Both the position numbers and the translations under genes were made by a program. A DNA stretch of 39,215 nt, taken from the NCBI GenBank assembly GCA_017471245.1, contig JAFUVB010000020.1, forward strand, positions 1 through 39,215, given 5' to 3'. This DNA comes from Prevotella sp. (lineage in GTDB: Bacteria; Bacteroidota; Bacteroidia; Bacteroidales; Bacteroidaceae). Under the pieces are notes generated by a model that ran no database searches, had not been told where the DNA came from, and saw only the letters and a program-made list of their open reading frames with translations. This document shows positions 1 to 9,443 of the stretch, one piece after another; the first letter of the stretch is position 1, and each line of letters begins with the position of its first letter.

Positions 1-920
1 AAGACAAATGTCTTGCTACAGATTGCGTGTACTCGAATGTATTCTCTTGCCTCTTGCTTCTAATAACTAAATCTCTTTTCGGAAACAAATTGGAATAATT
101 AGAACGAATTATATCCACAAATTACAATAATAATTATTTGTAGGATAGTCGCATAAATTATTAGTGGAAGGCCACTTTTGTGGCCGTAATTAATTCTAAT
201 AATTCCAATTCGTTTCCAAAGAAATCATGTGTCACATAGCTTGCGAACAACAATTATTTACGAGTGAAGGAGTAAAGGAGTTAAGGAGTTAAGACAAATG
301 TCTTGTTGCTGGTTACTTGTACTCGAATGTAATCTCTTGCCATTCCCGCTGACGCGCCTACCCGTAGCCTTTCTTGCCTCTTGCTTCTTGCTTCTAAAAT
401 AAACGCGAATGAGTCGTAAAGATTCAATGACTTGGTGGTGACATTGAACGATTCAATGTCACCCTGTGTAAATTATTTGTAATCAGTAGGATATGGCGAA
501 AGGTGACATTAAGCCGATTTTTGTCTTTGGAATTCTGAACGATGATCAGCTTATTGTTTCCAAAAAGAGGTTCACGACGATTCACTGAGCAGATGTGAAT
601 ATGTGTAACCACTCAGCACCGCCTAATAAACCCTATCTGCGAATCTTAAAAAGAGTCGCCTACGGCGAGAAATCTTACAAATCTATTCAAAATCTTTCAA
701 ATCTCTTTTTCTTTTTTGTAAGATTTGTTCAGATTTGTATGATATCTGCCCCCCAATGGGGGCACTCTTCTTGAGGGTGCAGAGTGGTTACCGAATATAT
801 GCTAAATGTTAAAATGATGTTAAACAATGATGGGTTCGTGGGGGGATTTTTCATTTTTCGGTCATAAAGGCAGAAAGTAACTAAAATAAAACGTTTGATG
901 TAGAAGAAAGAAAGATCGAA
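1..920. other. Gene-free repeat-rich intergenic region
   Basis: No convincing gene was found in these 920 bases. The stretch holds two copies of a core beginning AGACAAATGTCTTG (from 1 and from 291), runs of 8-nt units of the GGAGTKAA type (262-292), 7-nt CTTGCTT/CTTGCCT units (46-60 and 375-396), a long inverted repeat (81-217), AAATCTT/AAATCTA-like units (690-740) and a perfect G/C hairpin (GCCCCCCAATGGGGGC, about 749-764). The only reverse-strand reading frame (424-612) has low complexity, no recognisable domain and no promoter. I did not find a clear TAnnTTTG promoter for the receptor gene at 923, so its regulation cannot be read here. Confidence 0.8.
81..217. repeat. Long inverted repeat with internal GGCCAC hairpin
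   Basis: The left arm (81-111) starts GGAAACAAATTGGAATAATT. The right arm (about 191-217) ends with its near reverse complement, CCAATTCGTTTCC. Between them is a perfect hairpin GGCCAC-TTTT-GTGGCC at 170-185. A related half-element with a GGCCGC...GTGGCC hairpin followed by the same ATTCCAATTCGTT text lies at 32424-32475. This looks like a dispersed family rather than a terminator specific to one gene. Confidence 0.7.
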
Positions 921-922
921 AA

Positions 923-3658
923 ATGAGATTCAACGAAATGAAACGAAAAACGCTATTAGTGATGATGATGATCCTGCTGCCAGCGGTGATGTGCGCTCAG
1001 CACGCCACCCTGAAACAGCAGATGGAGAAGCTGCGCAAGGAGAAGGAGGTGAACTTCGTTTACGACAGCTCGTTGGAGCAGCTGCTGGTGCAACAGAAGG
1101 CAGTTGACCAGACAAGAGGGAGCAATTTAAGAGAGACGCTGCAAATGCTTTTCAAGGACACTGGCATTGAGTGGCAGCTGAAGGGCAGGTATGTGACACT
1201 GCGCAGGCAGAAGCGTGAAGCGCCGACCTACGGACAACAGCAGCAAGCTGCGAGTGTGCAGCAGCGCCACACCCTGAGCGGATATGTGCGCGATGAGAAC
1301 GGGGAGAGCCTGATCAACGCCACGGTGATGGCTCATGGCGCCGGCGCAACCACCACCAACAGCTATGGCTTCTTCAGTATGACGCTGCCTACAGGACACT
1401 ACGACGTGGAGGCTTCTTATGTGGGGTTTGACAACAGGCATCAGCAGGTGAAGCTCGACAGGGATCGCCACATCACCATACAGCTGAAGGAGAACAACAT
1501 GCTGGGCGAAGTGGTAGTTACAGGCGACCTGAACTCGCGCGTGCTCACCACGCAGACGGGAAAGAAGACGCTCACCCACGACGACCTGAACACTGAATTC
1601 GCACTGCTATCCTCGCCCGACCTCATCAAAACACTGCAACGCTCGTCGGGCGTGAGCGAAGGCATCGACGTGACTTCGGGTCTCTATGTGCATGGCGGCA
1701 ACGATGATGAGAACCTATATCTGCTGGACGGCACGTCAATGTATACGGTGAACCACGCGCTCGGACTGTTTTCGGCTTTCAACACGGAGGTGGTGAAGAA
1801 CGTTGACTTCTATAAGAGCGGATTTCCCGCCCGCTACGGCGGAAGGCTGTCGTCGGTGACCGACGTGCGCACTAACGACGGCGACATGCTGAACTATCAC
1901 GGTTCGTACAGCATCGGACTGATTGACGGCCGGTTCCAGATGGAAGGCCCTGTGAAGACGAAGCGCGAGCGGCAGTTGGTGGAAAGCGGAAAGATGGCAC
2001 ATTACAGCACCAGCTTCAATTTCGGCATCCGCCGCTCGTGGCTTGACGTGATCACTGAGCCCGTGTTCTATTTCGTGAACAAGAAAGCCGACGAGCGCAT
2101 CAAGATACACTATTTCCTTCACGACATCAACGGCAAGATCACCCATGTGTTCAACGACCGCAGCCGTGCCTATTTCAGCATCTACTCCTCGAAGGACATG
2201 ATGAAGAACACCTATTATTGGGACGACACGGAGTATACAACCGAAGGATACCACGACATTGAAGACGATGAGAACCACCTTTCATGGGGAAACCTGAACA
2301 TGGCACTAAACTGGAACTACCAGCTCAAACCCAATCTCTTTGCCAACTTCAGTGCCGTATACACTCACAACCGGAGCATCTATGAGTATTTTTCAGACTG
2401 GCGCTATGGCACGAAAGGAGCCATGAACGTGGATCACATCGAGCGGAAATACCGTTCCACCATCTACGACGGCACGCTGCGTGCCGATTTCGACTTCCGT
2501 CCTAATACGAGGAACCACATCCGTTTCGGTGGAGACATGACGTGGCATGAATTCCGTCCGCAGACGCAGAGCCGTCACGACTTCTCTGGTTATGAAGACG
2601 AACAGATGGATTCGGTGAAAACGGCAAGCCGAAACCACCAGCATGCGCAGGAAGTGAACCTTTATGCGGAAGACGAGATGAGGCTGAGCGACCGATGGAG
2701 CCTGAATGCAGGTGTGCATGCCACACTCTTCCACATCACGGGCAAGAGTTTCCTGCTGGTAGACCCGCGCACCGCCGTGAAATATCAGGCAAACAGCAGC
2801 ACGTCGATCAAGCTGGCATTCACCGAGATGTCGCAGACCATCCACCGTATGGGCAGCACCTACCTGAGTATGCCCACCGACTATTGGGTGCCAACCACGA
2901 AGCGCCTGCACCCCATGCACTCCTATCAGGTGGCAGCAGGCATCTATTCGCAGCTGAGCAAGCGATGGTTCGCATCAGTGGAGGGCTACTACAAGCTGAC
3001 GAACCACATGCTGCAATACACCAACTATAATTCGCTCACGCCTCCCGCCAAGCACTGGGATTATTTCGTGATGGAAGGCAAGGGGAAATTCTATGGAGTG
3101 GAGGCCGACGTGCAGTATAAAGACAGCCGCTTCGACGTGAATGCTTCCTACACGCTCTCATGGAACAAGCGAAAGTTTGAAGACTTCTATCCTTACTGGT
3201 TCTATGATAAGTTTGACAATCGCCACAAGCTGAACATCACGGGGCGCATGAAACTGGGAAGCAAGGCAGAGGTGTATGCCGGATGGACTTATCACACCGG
3301 CTATCATACCACCATGCCTACACATTATACTATCATGCCGTATACCCCCGACGGCTATCACGGCACCTCCATCACCGTAGACGGCGAGGAGCTGACCCTG
3401 CTGAACATGGATTACAATTACGAGCAGCCCAACAACGTGACCATGCCCGACTACCATCGTTTAGACATCGGGTTCAACCTTCACCATACCACCAAGCACG
3501 GGCATGAGCGCATCTGGAACATCAGTATCTATAATGCCTACTGCCGACTGAACACCATGTATGCCGAACTGAAAACAAAAAAGGACGGCAGCACATACCT
3601 GAAGGGTAGGGGATTCATCCCCATCATCCCGACGGCAAGCTATACGATTAGGTTTTGA
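923..3658 (+). CDS. TonB-dependent outer-membrane receptor with STN domain
   Basis: 911-residue TonB-dependent receptor of the outer membrane. A signal peptide ends near residue 25 (VMCAQ). An STN domain (about 27-95) follows; it is the type that talks to FecR-like anti-sigma factors. Next come a carboxypeptidase-regulatory-like beta-sandwich (about 115-200, starting HTLSGYVRDENGE), a plug domain (about 225-320, with GLYVHGGNDDENLYLLDG) and a barrel ending in the aromatic residue F (YTIRF). It is shorter than SusC-family proteins and has no SusD partner; its neighbour is a DUF4249-type lipoprotein, a pairing seen with this receptor subtype in Bacteroidota. The ligand is unknown. The STN domain and the FecR gene two genes downstream suggest transcription autoregulated from the cell surface (inference). 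ATG 923 is chosen because it opens a signal peptide; the ATG at 938 (MKRKTLL) is an equally good start. Confidence 0.9.
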   Translation: MRFNEMKRKTLLVMMMILLPAVMCAQHATLKQQMEKLRKEKEVNFVYDSSLEQLLVQQKAVDQTRGSNLRETLQMLFKDTGIEWQLKGRYVTLRRQKREAPTYGQQQQAASVQQRHTLSGYVRDENGESLINATVMAHGAGATTTNSYGFFSMTLPTGHYDVEASYVGFDNRHQQVKLDRDRHITIQLKENNMLGEVVVTGDLNSRVLTTQTGKKTLTHDDLNTEFALLSSPDLIKTLQRSSGVSEGIDVTSGLYVHGGNDDENLYLLDGTSMYTVNHALGLFSAFNTEVVKNVDFYKSGFPARYGGRLSSVTDVRTNDGDMLNYHGSYSIGLIDGRFQMEGPVKTKRERQLVESGKMAHYSTSFNFGIRRSWLDVITEPVFYFVNKKADERIKIHYFLHDINGKITHVFNDRSRAYFSIYSSKDMMKNTYYWDDTEYTTEGYHDIEDDENHLSWGNLNMALNWNYQLKPNLFANFSAVYTHNRSIYEYFSDWRYGTKGAMNVDHIERKYRSTIYDGTLRADFDFRPNTRNHIRFGGDMTWHEFRPQTQSRHDFSGYEDEQMDSVKTASRNHQHAQEVNLYAEDEMRLSDRWSLNAGVHATLFHITGKSFLLVDPRTAVKYQANSSTSIKLAFTEMSQTIHRMGSTYLSMPTDYWVPTTKRLHPMHSYQVAAGIYSQLSKRWFASVEGYYKLTNHMLQYTNYNSLTPPAKHWDYFVMEGKGKFYGVEADVQYKDSRFDVNASYTLSWNKRKFEDFYPYWFYDKFDNRHKLNITGRMKLGSKAEVYAGWTYHTGYHTTMPTHYTIMPYTPDGYHGTSITVDGEELTLLNMDYNYEQPNNVTMPDYHRLDIGFNLHHTTKHGHERIWNISIYNAYCRLNTMYAELKTKKDGSTYLKGRGFIPIIPTASYTIRF

Positions 3659-3661
3659 TTT

Positions 3662-3783
3662 TAGAAGCAAGAGGCAAGAAGCAAGAAGCACGAGAATGGA
3701 ACTATGATATAGAGATAAGAACAGAGCATTGTATCTCAGTGCATATCTCTCACCTCTAATAAACTCACCTCTCACCTCTAAAA
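3662..3783. repeat. Composite intergenic repeat (arms plus 60-bp core)
   Basis: Directly after the receptor stop codon come AGAAGCA/AGAGGCA units, then a 60-bp core at 3692-3751 (starts GAGAATGGAACTATGATATA, ends GCATATCTCTC), then CACCTCT-type units to 3783. The same core is at 17064-17123 and, inverted, at 31980-32039 and 12591-12653. It separates two genes that otherwise look like one operon. Confidence 0.75.
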
Positions 3784-3821
3784 ATCTCCTCTATTTCAAC
3801 AATAAACGAGAATACAAAAAG

Positions 3822-4847
3822 ATGAAGAAAAGAATACAGATAATGATATGCTGCGCAGCCGCGCTGCTGTGCGCTTGCAGCAACGAAATGGACATTGAAG
3901 TGCTGAACAGCAATCCGAAAATGGTGCTCTACTGTTTTCCAAATACGGAGCACGACACCACGATCATCAACCTGAGTGCCAGCGTTCCCGTGGCAAAGAA
4001 AACCAGAAACACCTCGCATGAGCAGGTGGTCGTAAGCAATCCCCGCATCATCTACCGCGTGAATGGCGAGGAGCGCATGGTGAGCCAGGCTGGTGAGAAC
4101 ACCGACTATGTGCCGAAGAACAGTTATTACGTGGTGGGTGCTAACCGTTCCGGCGACCGTATCAGCATTGAGGTGTCAGCCGAAGGGTATGCCGACATCC
4201 ATGCAGAAACGGTGATTCCCGACATGCCCGACGTGGCAGCGTTCAGGAATGCCATCCCCGTGCGCCGCGACGATATGAATTACGATCAGTATCGCATTGC
4301 GCTGAACAGCGATCCCGCAAGTGACGACTACTATGCCGTAAGTGCCGACTTCTTCTGCAATGAGAGAGAAGTGCGATATGATGAGCTGAATGATGAGTGG
4401 CAGGAATACACCGTCTACAGTCGCCATGGCTCAGCCATCAACGTGGATGATGAACCTGCGCTGAATCCGATAAGCACGCTCGACGACTTCTTTGAGTATG
4501 ACAATGCTTTCTATAACGATTTCTATATCTTCAACGACAATCTCTTCAACGGCAGCCAGTATACGCTGCGCCTGAACATGTCGCCTCTTTCATACGCTTG
4601 GGGGCGCGACATCATTTCCTATGGCTATGTGTTCAAGATTTATAAGATATCGCAGGAGTATTACCGTTTCATCAAGTCGCTCAACGACGTCTCCAACAAC
4701 TGGTTGGGTGAATACGGACTGGCTCCGCTATCGCCTACACTGAACAATGTGGCAGGCGGCTTAGGCGTGGTGGGCGGCTACAGCGTTGCTGAACACGCAT
4801 ATTCCTATGAACCAGATTACCCCAATCAATCTTATTTATATGAATGA
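3822..4847 (+). CDS. DUF4249-like surface lipoprotein
   Basis: 341-residue predicted lipoprotein. The start is set at ATG 3822 (MKKRIQIMICC), which gives a proper signal peptide and lipobox (LLCAC, lipidated cysteine near residue 18). The longer frame from 3729 would read through the intergenic repeat. After the lipobox comes an Ig-like region with alternating strands (VLYCFPNTEHDTTIINLSAS) typical of DUF4249 proteins, which accompany TonB receptors in Bacteroidota and are assumed to be surface partners of the receptor. Domain assignment is by pattern only. Its last bases overlap the start of the FecR-like gene (ATGAATGA, 4840-4847), which suggests translational coupling. Function beyond receptor partner is unknown. 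Confidence 0.75.
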   Translation: MKKRIQIMICCAAALLCACSNEMDIEVLNSNPKMVLYCFPNTEHDTTIINLSASVPVAKKTRNTSHEQVVVSNPRIIYRVNGEERMVSQAGENTDYVPKNSYYVVGANRSGDRISIEVSAEGYADIHAETVIPDMPDVAAFRNAIPVRRDDMNYDQYRIALNSDPASDDYYAVSADFFCNEREVRYDELNDEWQEYTVYSRHGSAINVDDEPALNPISTLDDFFEYDNAFYNDFYIFNDNLFNGSQYTLRLNMSPLSYAWGRDIISYGYVFKIYKISQEYYRFIKSLNDVSNNWLGEYGLAPLSPTLNNVAGGLGVVGGYSVAEHAYSYEPDYPNQSYLYE

Positions 4848-5682
4848 CCTGAAAGACAAAAGCCTTGATTTCGTAGTGAAATATTATGAACAAGGGAAGA
4901 TCGACACGAAACGCGCGCTGCGCAGTGTGAAAGAACGGGCAGGAATGCCTGTTGCGCGCACGGTGAAGATGCACCGTTGGGCAGCCGTCGCTGCATCGCT
5001 GTTGGTGTTGGTTGCAGTCGGCATAGCCTATTTCGGTCTGCGCGGCGAGCAGGAAATGCTGTTGGCAGCAGGAGATAGTGCGCAGACATTCATCCTTACC
5101 GATCAGACACGCGTGACACTGTCGCCTCATTCCACCCTCACATACAAGAAATCGGCACCACGAGCAGTGGCGCTCAGCGGCAATGCCTATTTCGAAGTAA
5201 CCCACGACCAGCAGCATCCCTTCACCGTGAGCAACGAACTGTCGCGCGTGAGGGTGTTGGGAACGAAATTCATGGTGACTTCGCAGATGGGCGCATCGCA
5301 TCACCTGAAACGCACAACGGATGTTTATGTGGCCGAGGGAATGGTGGGGTTCTCTCCGAAAAGCGGGGAATCGCAAGGGCTGGTGCTCACGCGTGGCATG
5401 AAGGCACGGCTGACAGAGGGTGAGAATACCCCCAAACTGGTGGAGGCAGGATCGGTGAACCAGACCGCATGGGCTACGGGCATGTTCCATTTCGACAATG
5501 CTCCCATCGACAGTGTGCTCAGTGACCTCTCGCAATTCTATTCCCTCCAGCTCAGCTGCAGCAATGTCTCGAAACGGCTCAGCGGCGATTTCAAGGCCGA
5601 CTCCTCGCGCAGCAATCTGCTGGAAATCATCAGTATCATAGAACAGACATTGGATGTGAACATCCGAATAAACAATGAATAA
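4840..5682 (+). CDS. FecR-family anti-sigma factor, no adjacent sigma gene
   Basis: 280-residue single-pass inner-membrane protein. It has a short cytoplasmic N-terminus (about 1-46), a membrane segment (about 47-66, WAAVAASLLVLVAVGIAYFG), a periplasmic FecR domain (about 85-200, with LSGNAYFEVTHD and VRVLGTKFMV) and a C-terminal STN-like DUF4974 module (about 205-278, starting FHFDNAPIDSVLSDLSQFY). FecR proteins hold an ECF sigma factor and release it on a signal from the STN domain of a TonB receptor. Here the receptor is two genes upstream. Start ATG 4840 is preferred over the upstream TTG/ATG codons because it begins the conserved N-terminus and overlaps the previous stop by 8 nt. No sigma gene lies next to it, which is unusual; the nearest are at 13423 and 28261. 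Confidence 0.85.
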   Translation: MNDLKDKSLDFVVKYYEQGKIDTKRALRSVKERAGMPVARTVKMHRWAAVAASLLVLVAVGIAYFGLRGEQEMLLAAGDSAQTFILTDQTRVTLSPHSTLTYKKSAPRAVALSGNAYFEVTHDQQHPFTVSNELSRVRVLGTKFMVTSQMGASHHLKRTTDVYVAEGMVGFSPKSGESQGLVLTRGMKARLTEGENTPKLVEAGSVNQTAWATGMFHFDNAPIDSVLSDLSQFYSLQLSCSNVSKRLSGDFKADSSRSNLLEIISIIEQTLDVNIRINNE

Positions 5683-5688
5683 ACGGCG

Positions 5689-6393
5689 ATGACCATCTTT
5701 TTTATCCTTTTCTTGTTGGCCTTCGGCACACTGTCGGCATCAGCGCAAGGCGAAGAACCATGGCGCAACAACGGACATATCGAATTAGGATTCTCGCAGG
5801 ATGCCTGGAATATGGAGATAGGCTATGCGCGGATGTTCACACCTTACATGGGAGTAGGTGCCAGTGTGCTGATGGATAATGAATACAATGGCAAGTCGTT
5901 AGTGGATTATCTCATGGAGAGCTATACCGACGAAAGCGATTATGACCCTGACGACATCATGCGCTTCAGTCTGATTCCTTCGCTCATCCTCCGCACGCCC
6001 GTACTGCCGCTCAGCAAAAGAACCGATCGTGGCGACGGAGTGCTGTTGCAAGTGGAGCCGGCACTGATGTTCAGTGTCCCGGTGAATGAGTCGGAAGACG
6101 TTCCCGATGCCGATTTCATTGCCCAGATACCGGCTCAGAAAGACGGCTTTCATGTGTATACCGTCCCCACCGTGCGCGTGAAGAACACAGGCGGCAAGTG
6201 GTTCTACTGGCGCATGAAGGCGTCGTTAGGCTACAAGCAGGGAGCGGGCTTCTTCTATGTGGCATATTCACTGTCGGACTACAGTGTGTATGACAGTCGC
6301 AGGAATATCCGTTTGAAGGGCAAACCTGTTCACAACTTCCCCAAAAGAAAATTCTGCGGCACGGTGTCGGTTGGTGTGAGTCTGTCGTTCTGA
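5689..6393 (+). CDS. Small outer-membrane beta-barrel-like protein
   Basis: 234-residue exported protein I cannot assign to a named family. A signal peptide (MTIFFILFLLAFGTLSASAQ) is followed by amphipathic strands (HIELGFSQDAWNMEIGYARM, VGVGASVLMDN-like) and a C-terminal strand ending in F (VSVGVSLSF), as expected for an outer-membrane barrel. It starts 6 nt after the FecR stop, so it is very probably cotranscribed with the receptor, lipoprotein and FecR genes. It converges on the lyase gene, with a palindromic repeat in between. Role unknown; it may be a structural or sensing component of the receptor system. Confidence 0.7.
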   Translation: MTIFFILFLLAFGTLSASAQGEEPWRNNGHIELGFSQDAWNMEIGYARMFTPYMGVGASVLMDNEYNGKSLVDYLMESYTDESDYDPDDIMRFSLIPSLILRTPVLPLSKRTDRGDGVLLQVEPALMFSVPVNESEDVPDADFIAQIPAQKDGFHVYTVPTVRVKNTGGKWFYWRMKASLGYKQGAGFFYVAYSLSDYSVYDSRRNIRLKGKPVHNFPKRKFCGTVSVGVSLSF

Positions 6394-6413
6394 GTTGTTA
6401 GCCTGAATAGTTC

Positions 6414-6537
6414 AAGGAGTTAAGGAGTAAAGGAGTGAAGGAGTGGAGACGATAGTTTAGCTAATAAAAGCTATATGCCAAAACAACGGATATCATTTGT
6501 CTTCACTCCTTAACTCCTTCACTCCTTAACTCCTAAA
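6414..6537. repeat. Inverted tandem-unit repeat between convergent genes
   Basis: The left arm (6416-6446) is built of GGAGTTAA/GGAGTAAA/GGAGTGAA units. The right arm (6504-6535) is the inverted equivalent (CACTCCTTAACTCCTT...). About 57 bp lies between. The arms can pair into a long imperfect hairpin. It sits between the stop codons of two convergent genes, so a transcription-termination role is possible. Confidence 0.75.
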
Positions 6538-6566
6538 AATAGTAGAGTTTTGATGTGAGCCTTGTT

Positions 6567-9221
6567 TTATTTCGCGATGAACTTCCTTCCGTTCCGGATG
6601 TTGATGCCGCGCTGAGGCTTGTCAAGGCGCTGACCTGTCAGGTTGTATACCGTATCAGTATTGGCAGAATGCTCATTTTGCAGTTCATGGATGCCTGTTT
6701 CGCCCCCTTGTACGGCAAAATGGAAATGTCGTGTGAATGAGATGCCGTCTTCGGTGACAGTTACATTCACTACTTTCAAGCCGCCTGTCGTGGCATTGAA
6801 GGTGAGCTCGTTGCCATTCACGGTTGCGCCTTCGGCCGTGGCAGTGAATTCTTTATATCCTGCAAAGTATGGTTTCAGGTCGATGGTCTTTGTCTCACCG
6901 GTGCTGACGATGAAGTTTGGCTCTGCCATCCAGTTGAGGTATTCCTCTAAGTCGGTATACAAATCACCGTCGCGGTCATCGTTGTTGTTGGCCATATCCG
7001 GGTTTGTGCCTGCCAACAGCTCAAACCAGTTGGGAATACCATCCTGATCTGTATCCCAGTCAGCATCGCGATGCGCTTCAATAATGTTCAGTCCGCCGAA
7101 TCCTTCTGCATCACTCTCGCAGTCGGGAAGTCCTTTTTTCTTGGTGTATTTGCCGGTAACTGAATACGTGCCGTTCAGGGTTTCGTCAACCATACGTATG
7201 TCGTGGTTGTCGAGTTCGGGCTGATTGCAGCCCACATCGCTGAGCACATTCTTGAAAGCAGCTTCGGCAGTCTCCACGTTGGCATACGAAGGGAAGAACG
7301 GTTCGCTGCTCCAAGGCTCCCAGTCGAGCACCTGCCCGTTTGACGTTTCATAGCGATAGGTGGTGTTCAGCTTGTCTTGGGTCTTCGTTCCGTTGGTTTC
7401 CTCGCGGATGTTTCCGCTTACGTATGCTCGCTGAGTGCCTTTGCCCACGCCTTCAAACTGATGGCGCAGCAGGTAGTTCTGCGTTGTGGCAGGTCCTTTC
7501 TTATAGTAGTTGTTCACGAAGTTCAGCTCGTGCGTGCCTCCGTCGCTGGCGCGCCCGCCCCAGTTGTACACCACATTATTAAATATGTCATGATGCCCGT
7601 CGTAGTAGCCTGCACCGTCCAGCCCGCCGGATATGCTCCAGTTGCGGCCTTCGCAGTGGGCGAGCAGGTTGTGGTGATACGAGCCCACCTGCGATCCCAT
7701 CTCACCGCCTCCGATGGTGGCGGCATAGCCGTGCTCCACATGATGTCCCTGTCGCTCATACTGAGTGGCGTGTCCTGCATAGTTGAGTGCTTCGCTGATG
7801 ATGGTGCGTTGCAGGGTCATGGTCTTTGCGTTGCGCGAAGAGAATCCTTCGTCGAGAGTCCATGCAATGGAGCAGTGGTCCATGATGCTATGGTCGTTGC
7901 CGGTCATGCCCATGCCGTCTGATGTGTTCTCGTTGGGGCTTGTCCCGTCCCAGTTGTCGGCACCGCCTAACCGCATACGTATGAAACGGGTGATGCCGTC
8001 GCTCTGCATGCCAAACGATTTGTTGCGCAGTTGGATGCCGCGACCTGGTGCTGTCTGTCCGGCAATGGTTACAAACTTGTCGGATATGGTGAGTCTCGAA
8101 TTCAAGGCAATGGTTCCAGCCACATCAAACACGATGGTTCGTGGACCGCTCACCTTTGTCAGTCCGTAGCGCAGCGTGCCTGGCGTGTCGTCGTCGGATA
8201 GCGAAGTGACGTGATAAACACTGCCGCCGCGCCCGCCAATGGCGTAGCGACCATATCCCTCGGCACCCGGAAAAGCCAGGCGGCGCGGTTGGAAAGTCCA
8301 TACAATGCCTTTGTGAGTGACACCTTCGGCATCCACTTCATCCACGCGCCACCAATAGCGCACTAACGGAGACAGTCCTTCTGCCGTGAAAGTGGCTTCT
8401 GAGCCTTCATATTGGTATGCCGTGGCATTTGCCACATCCATTGAATCGGTGCCAAACACGAGCCGGTGGCTCACGGCAATGTCGGCTGGTGTCCACTCGA
8501 AGGTGAGTTTCCCGCCGTCACCGTCGGCATGGAAGTCGTGGTTCTCAGGTGTCGGGTCCATGGCAAGCGTTGATGGCGGCATCACATCGAACTCCAATCC
8601 GTTCACCGTGATGCTTGTGGTGGAGTAAGTCACATCAGCCTCGGGGGTAGTGACATAGCGCACCACGACGGATGCTCCCTCCGTGACATCGAACTCCACA
8701 AACGAAACGCCCACGTCAGACATCTTCAGCCCGTCGGCATTGGTGGAATACTTGATGCCCGTTTGCTGAACCGTTCCGTTAACCTCAGCTTTGATGTCGG
8801 GCAATGTTTGGTTTTTGTCGGTGTTGTTGTGGTAGGCTTTCAGCGTATGATGTCCGGGAGTCATTCCTTCTATAGTCACCACGATGGCTGTAGGCTCACC
8901 GTTTACTTTCACGATATTGCCGTCTTCCAGGTTGCAGGCTAAGATGCCGTCGCCCACCAGCTTCAATCCCGACTGCACCGTCTGCTTGTTCCATGTTGAA
9001 CCCACAGCTGATGCTCCTTCGGCAGCCGATACGGTAATGGTGATGCCGTTGTCTAATGTCTTTGATTCACTTTCGATGCGCGGTACAGGCCACGGAATGT
9101 AGTTGGGTTCTGTTACCTCCGCGGTCTGGCGACCGGGGAAATCGAAGTCGATATTCTGTGCTGTGGCAGTGAGCACAACTGTGGTAAACAATAATCCTGA
9201 GAGAAAAAAACTTTTCATCAT
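6567..9221 (-). CDS. Secreted multidomain pectate-lyase-like protein (PL1-like)
   Basis: 884 residues, read right to left. It has a signal peptide (about 1-21), two N-terminal beta-rich regions (about 25-235), a fibronectin-III-like module (about 240-312), then a right-handed beta-helix of pectate lyase type from about 317 (FPGAEGYGRYAIGGRGG, TLRYGLTKVSGPRTIVFDVAG, MDHCSIAWTLDEGFSSR) to about 640. At about 718-765 are Asp-rich thrombospondin-3/EF-hand-like calcium motifs (DTDQDGIPNWFE, DDRDGDLYTDLEEY). The C-terminus (VYNLTGQRLDKPQRGINIRN) resembles sorting tails common in Prevotella secreted proteins. The likely role is cleavage of pectin or a related polyuronate outside the cell. Catalytic residues were not assigned with certainty. 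A promoter (-7 TACCTTTG) lies 42 nt upstream, divergent from the regulator gene at 9444, its probable controller. Confidence 0.85.
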   Translation of the reverse strand: MMKSFFLSGLLFTTVVLTATAQNIDFDFPGRQTAEVTEPNYIPWPVPRIESESKTLDNGITITVSAAEGASAVGSTWNKQTVQSGLKLVGDGILACNLEDGNIVKVNGEPTAIVVTIEGMTPGHHTLKAYHNNTDKNQTLPDIKAEVNGTVQQTGIKYSTNADGLKMSDVGVSFVEFDVTEGASVVVRYVTTPEADVTYSTTSITVNGLEFDVMPPSTLAMDPTPENHDFHADGDGGKLTFEWTPADIAVSHRLVFGTDSMDVANATAYQYEGSEATFTAEGLSPLVRYWWRVDEVDAEGVTHKGIVWTFQPRRLAFPGAEGYGRYAIGGRGGSVYHVTSLSDDDTPGTLRYGLTKVSGPRTIVFDVAGTIALNSRLTISDKFVTIAGQTAPGRGIQLRNKSFGMQSDGITRFIRMRLGGADNWDGTSPNENTSDGMGMTGNDHSIMDHCSIAWTLDEGFSSRNAKTMTLQRTIISEALNYAGHATQYERQGHHVEHGYAATIGGGEMGSQVGSYHHNLLAHCEGRNWSISGGLDGAGYYDGHHDIFNNVVYNWGGRASDGGTHELNFVNNYYKKGPATTQNYLLRHQFEGVGKGTQRAYVSGNIREETNGTKTQDKLNTTYRYETSNGQVLDWEPWSSEPFFPSYANVETAEAAFKNVLSDVGCNQPELDNHDIRMVDETLNGTYSVTGKYTKKKGLPDCESDAEGFGGLNIIEAHRDADWDTDQDGIPNWFELLAGTNPDMANNNDDRDGDLYTDLEEYLNWMAEPNFIVSTGETKTIDLKPYFAGYKEFTATAEGATVNGNELTFNATTGGLKVVNVTVTEDGISFTRHFHFAVQGGETGIHELQNEHSANTDTVYNLTGQRLDKPQRGINIRNGRKFIAK

Positions 9222-9262
9222 GCTATGGTTTGTTTTTTGATTTGTTACGGTTTATTTGGCTG

Positions 9263-9293
9263 CAAAGGTACGTATTATTCCATAAATACAAGT
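9263..9293 (-). promoter_or_regulatory. Bacteroidota-type promoter for lyase gene
   Basis: On the minus strand, -7 element TACCTTTG (9263-9270) is preceded 18 nt upstream by CTTG as a weak -33 element. The match to TAnnTTTG is exact. The predicted start of transcription would leave a leader of roughly 35 nt. Confidence 0.65.
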
Positions 9294-9381
9294 GGAAATT
9301 CGTTTCAATGTGGTGGATTATTGTGCAAGTGCTCTGCAACGGTGCTTTTTTCTGCCGTTTATGTTTTTTAGTGCGAATAGT

Positions 9382-9412
9382 TTTGCCGTTCCGAGGATAA
9401 TTCGTACATTTG
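9382..9412 (+). promoter_or_regulatory. Bacteroidota-type promoter for regulator gene
   Basis: -33 TTTG (9382-9385), a 19-nt spacer and -7 TACATTTG (9405-9412) match the Bacteroides consensus exactly. The leader to ATG 9444 is about 25 nt. Confidence 0.75.
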
Positions 9413-9443
9413 CAGTCCGACAAGTATACTAATCATCCGTTAT

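Noticed and set aside
424-612. 62-codon reverse-strand frame in the first gap
   Set aside because: No recognisable domain, no promoter, composition follows the surrounding repeats.
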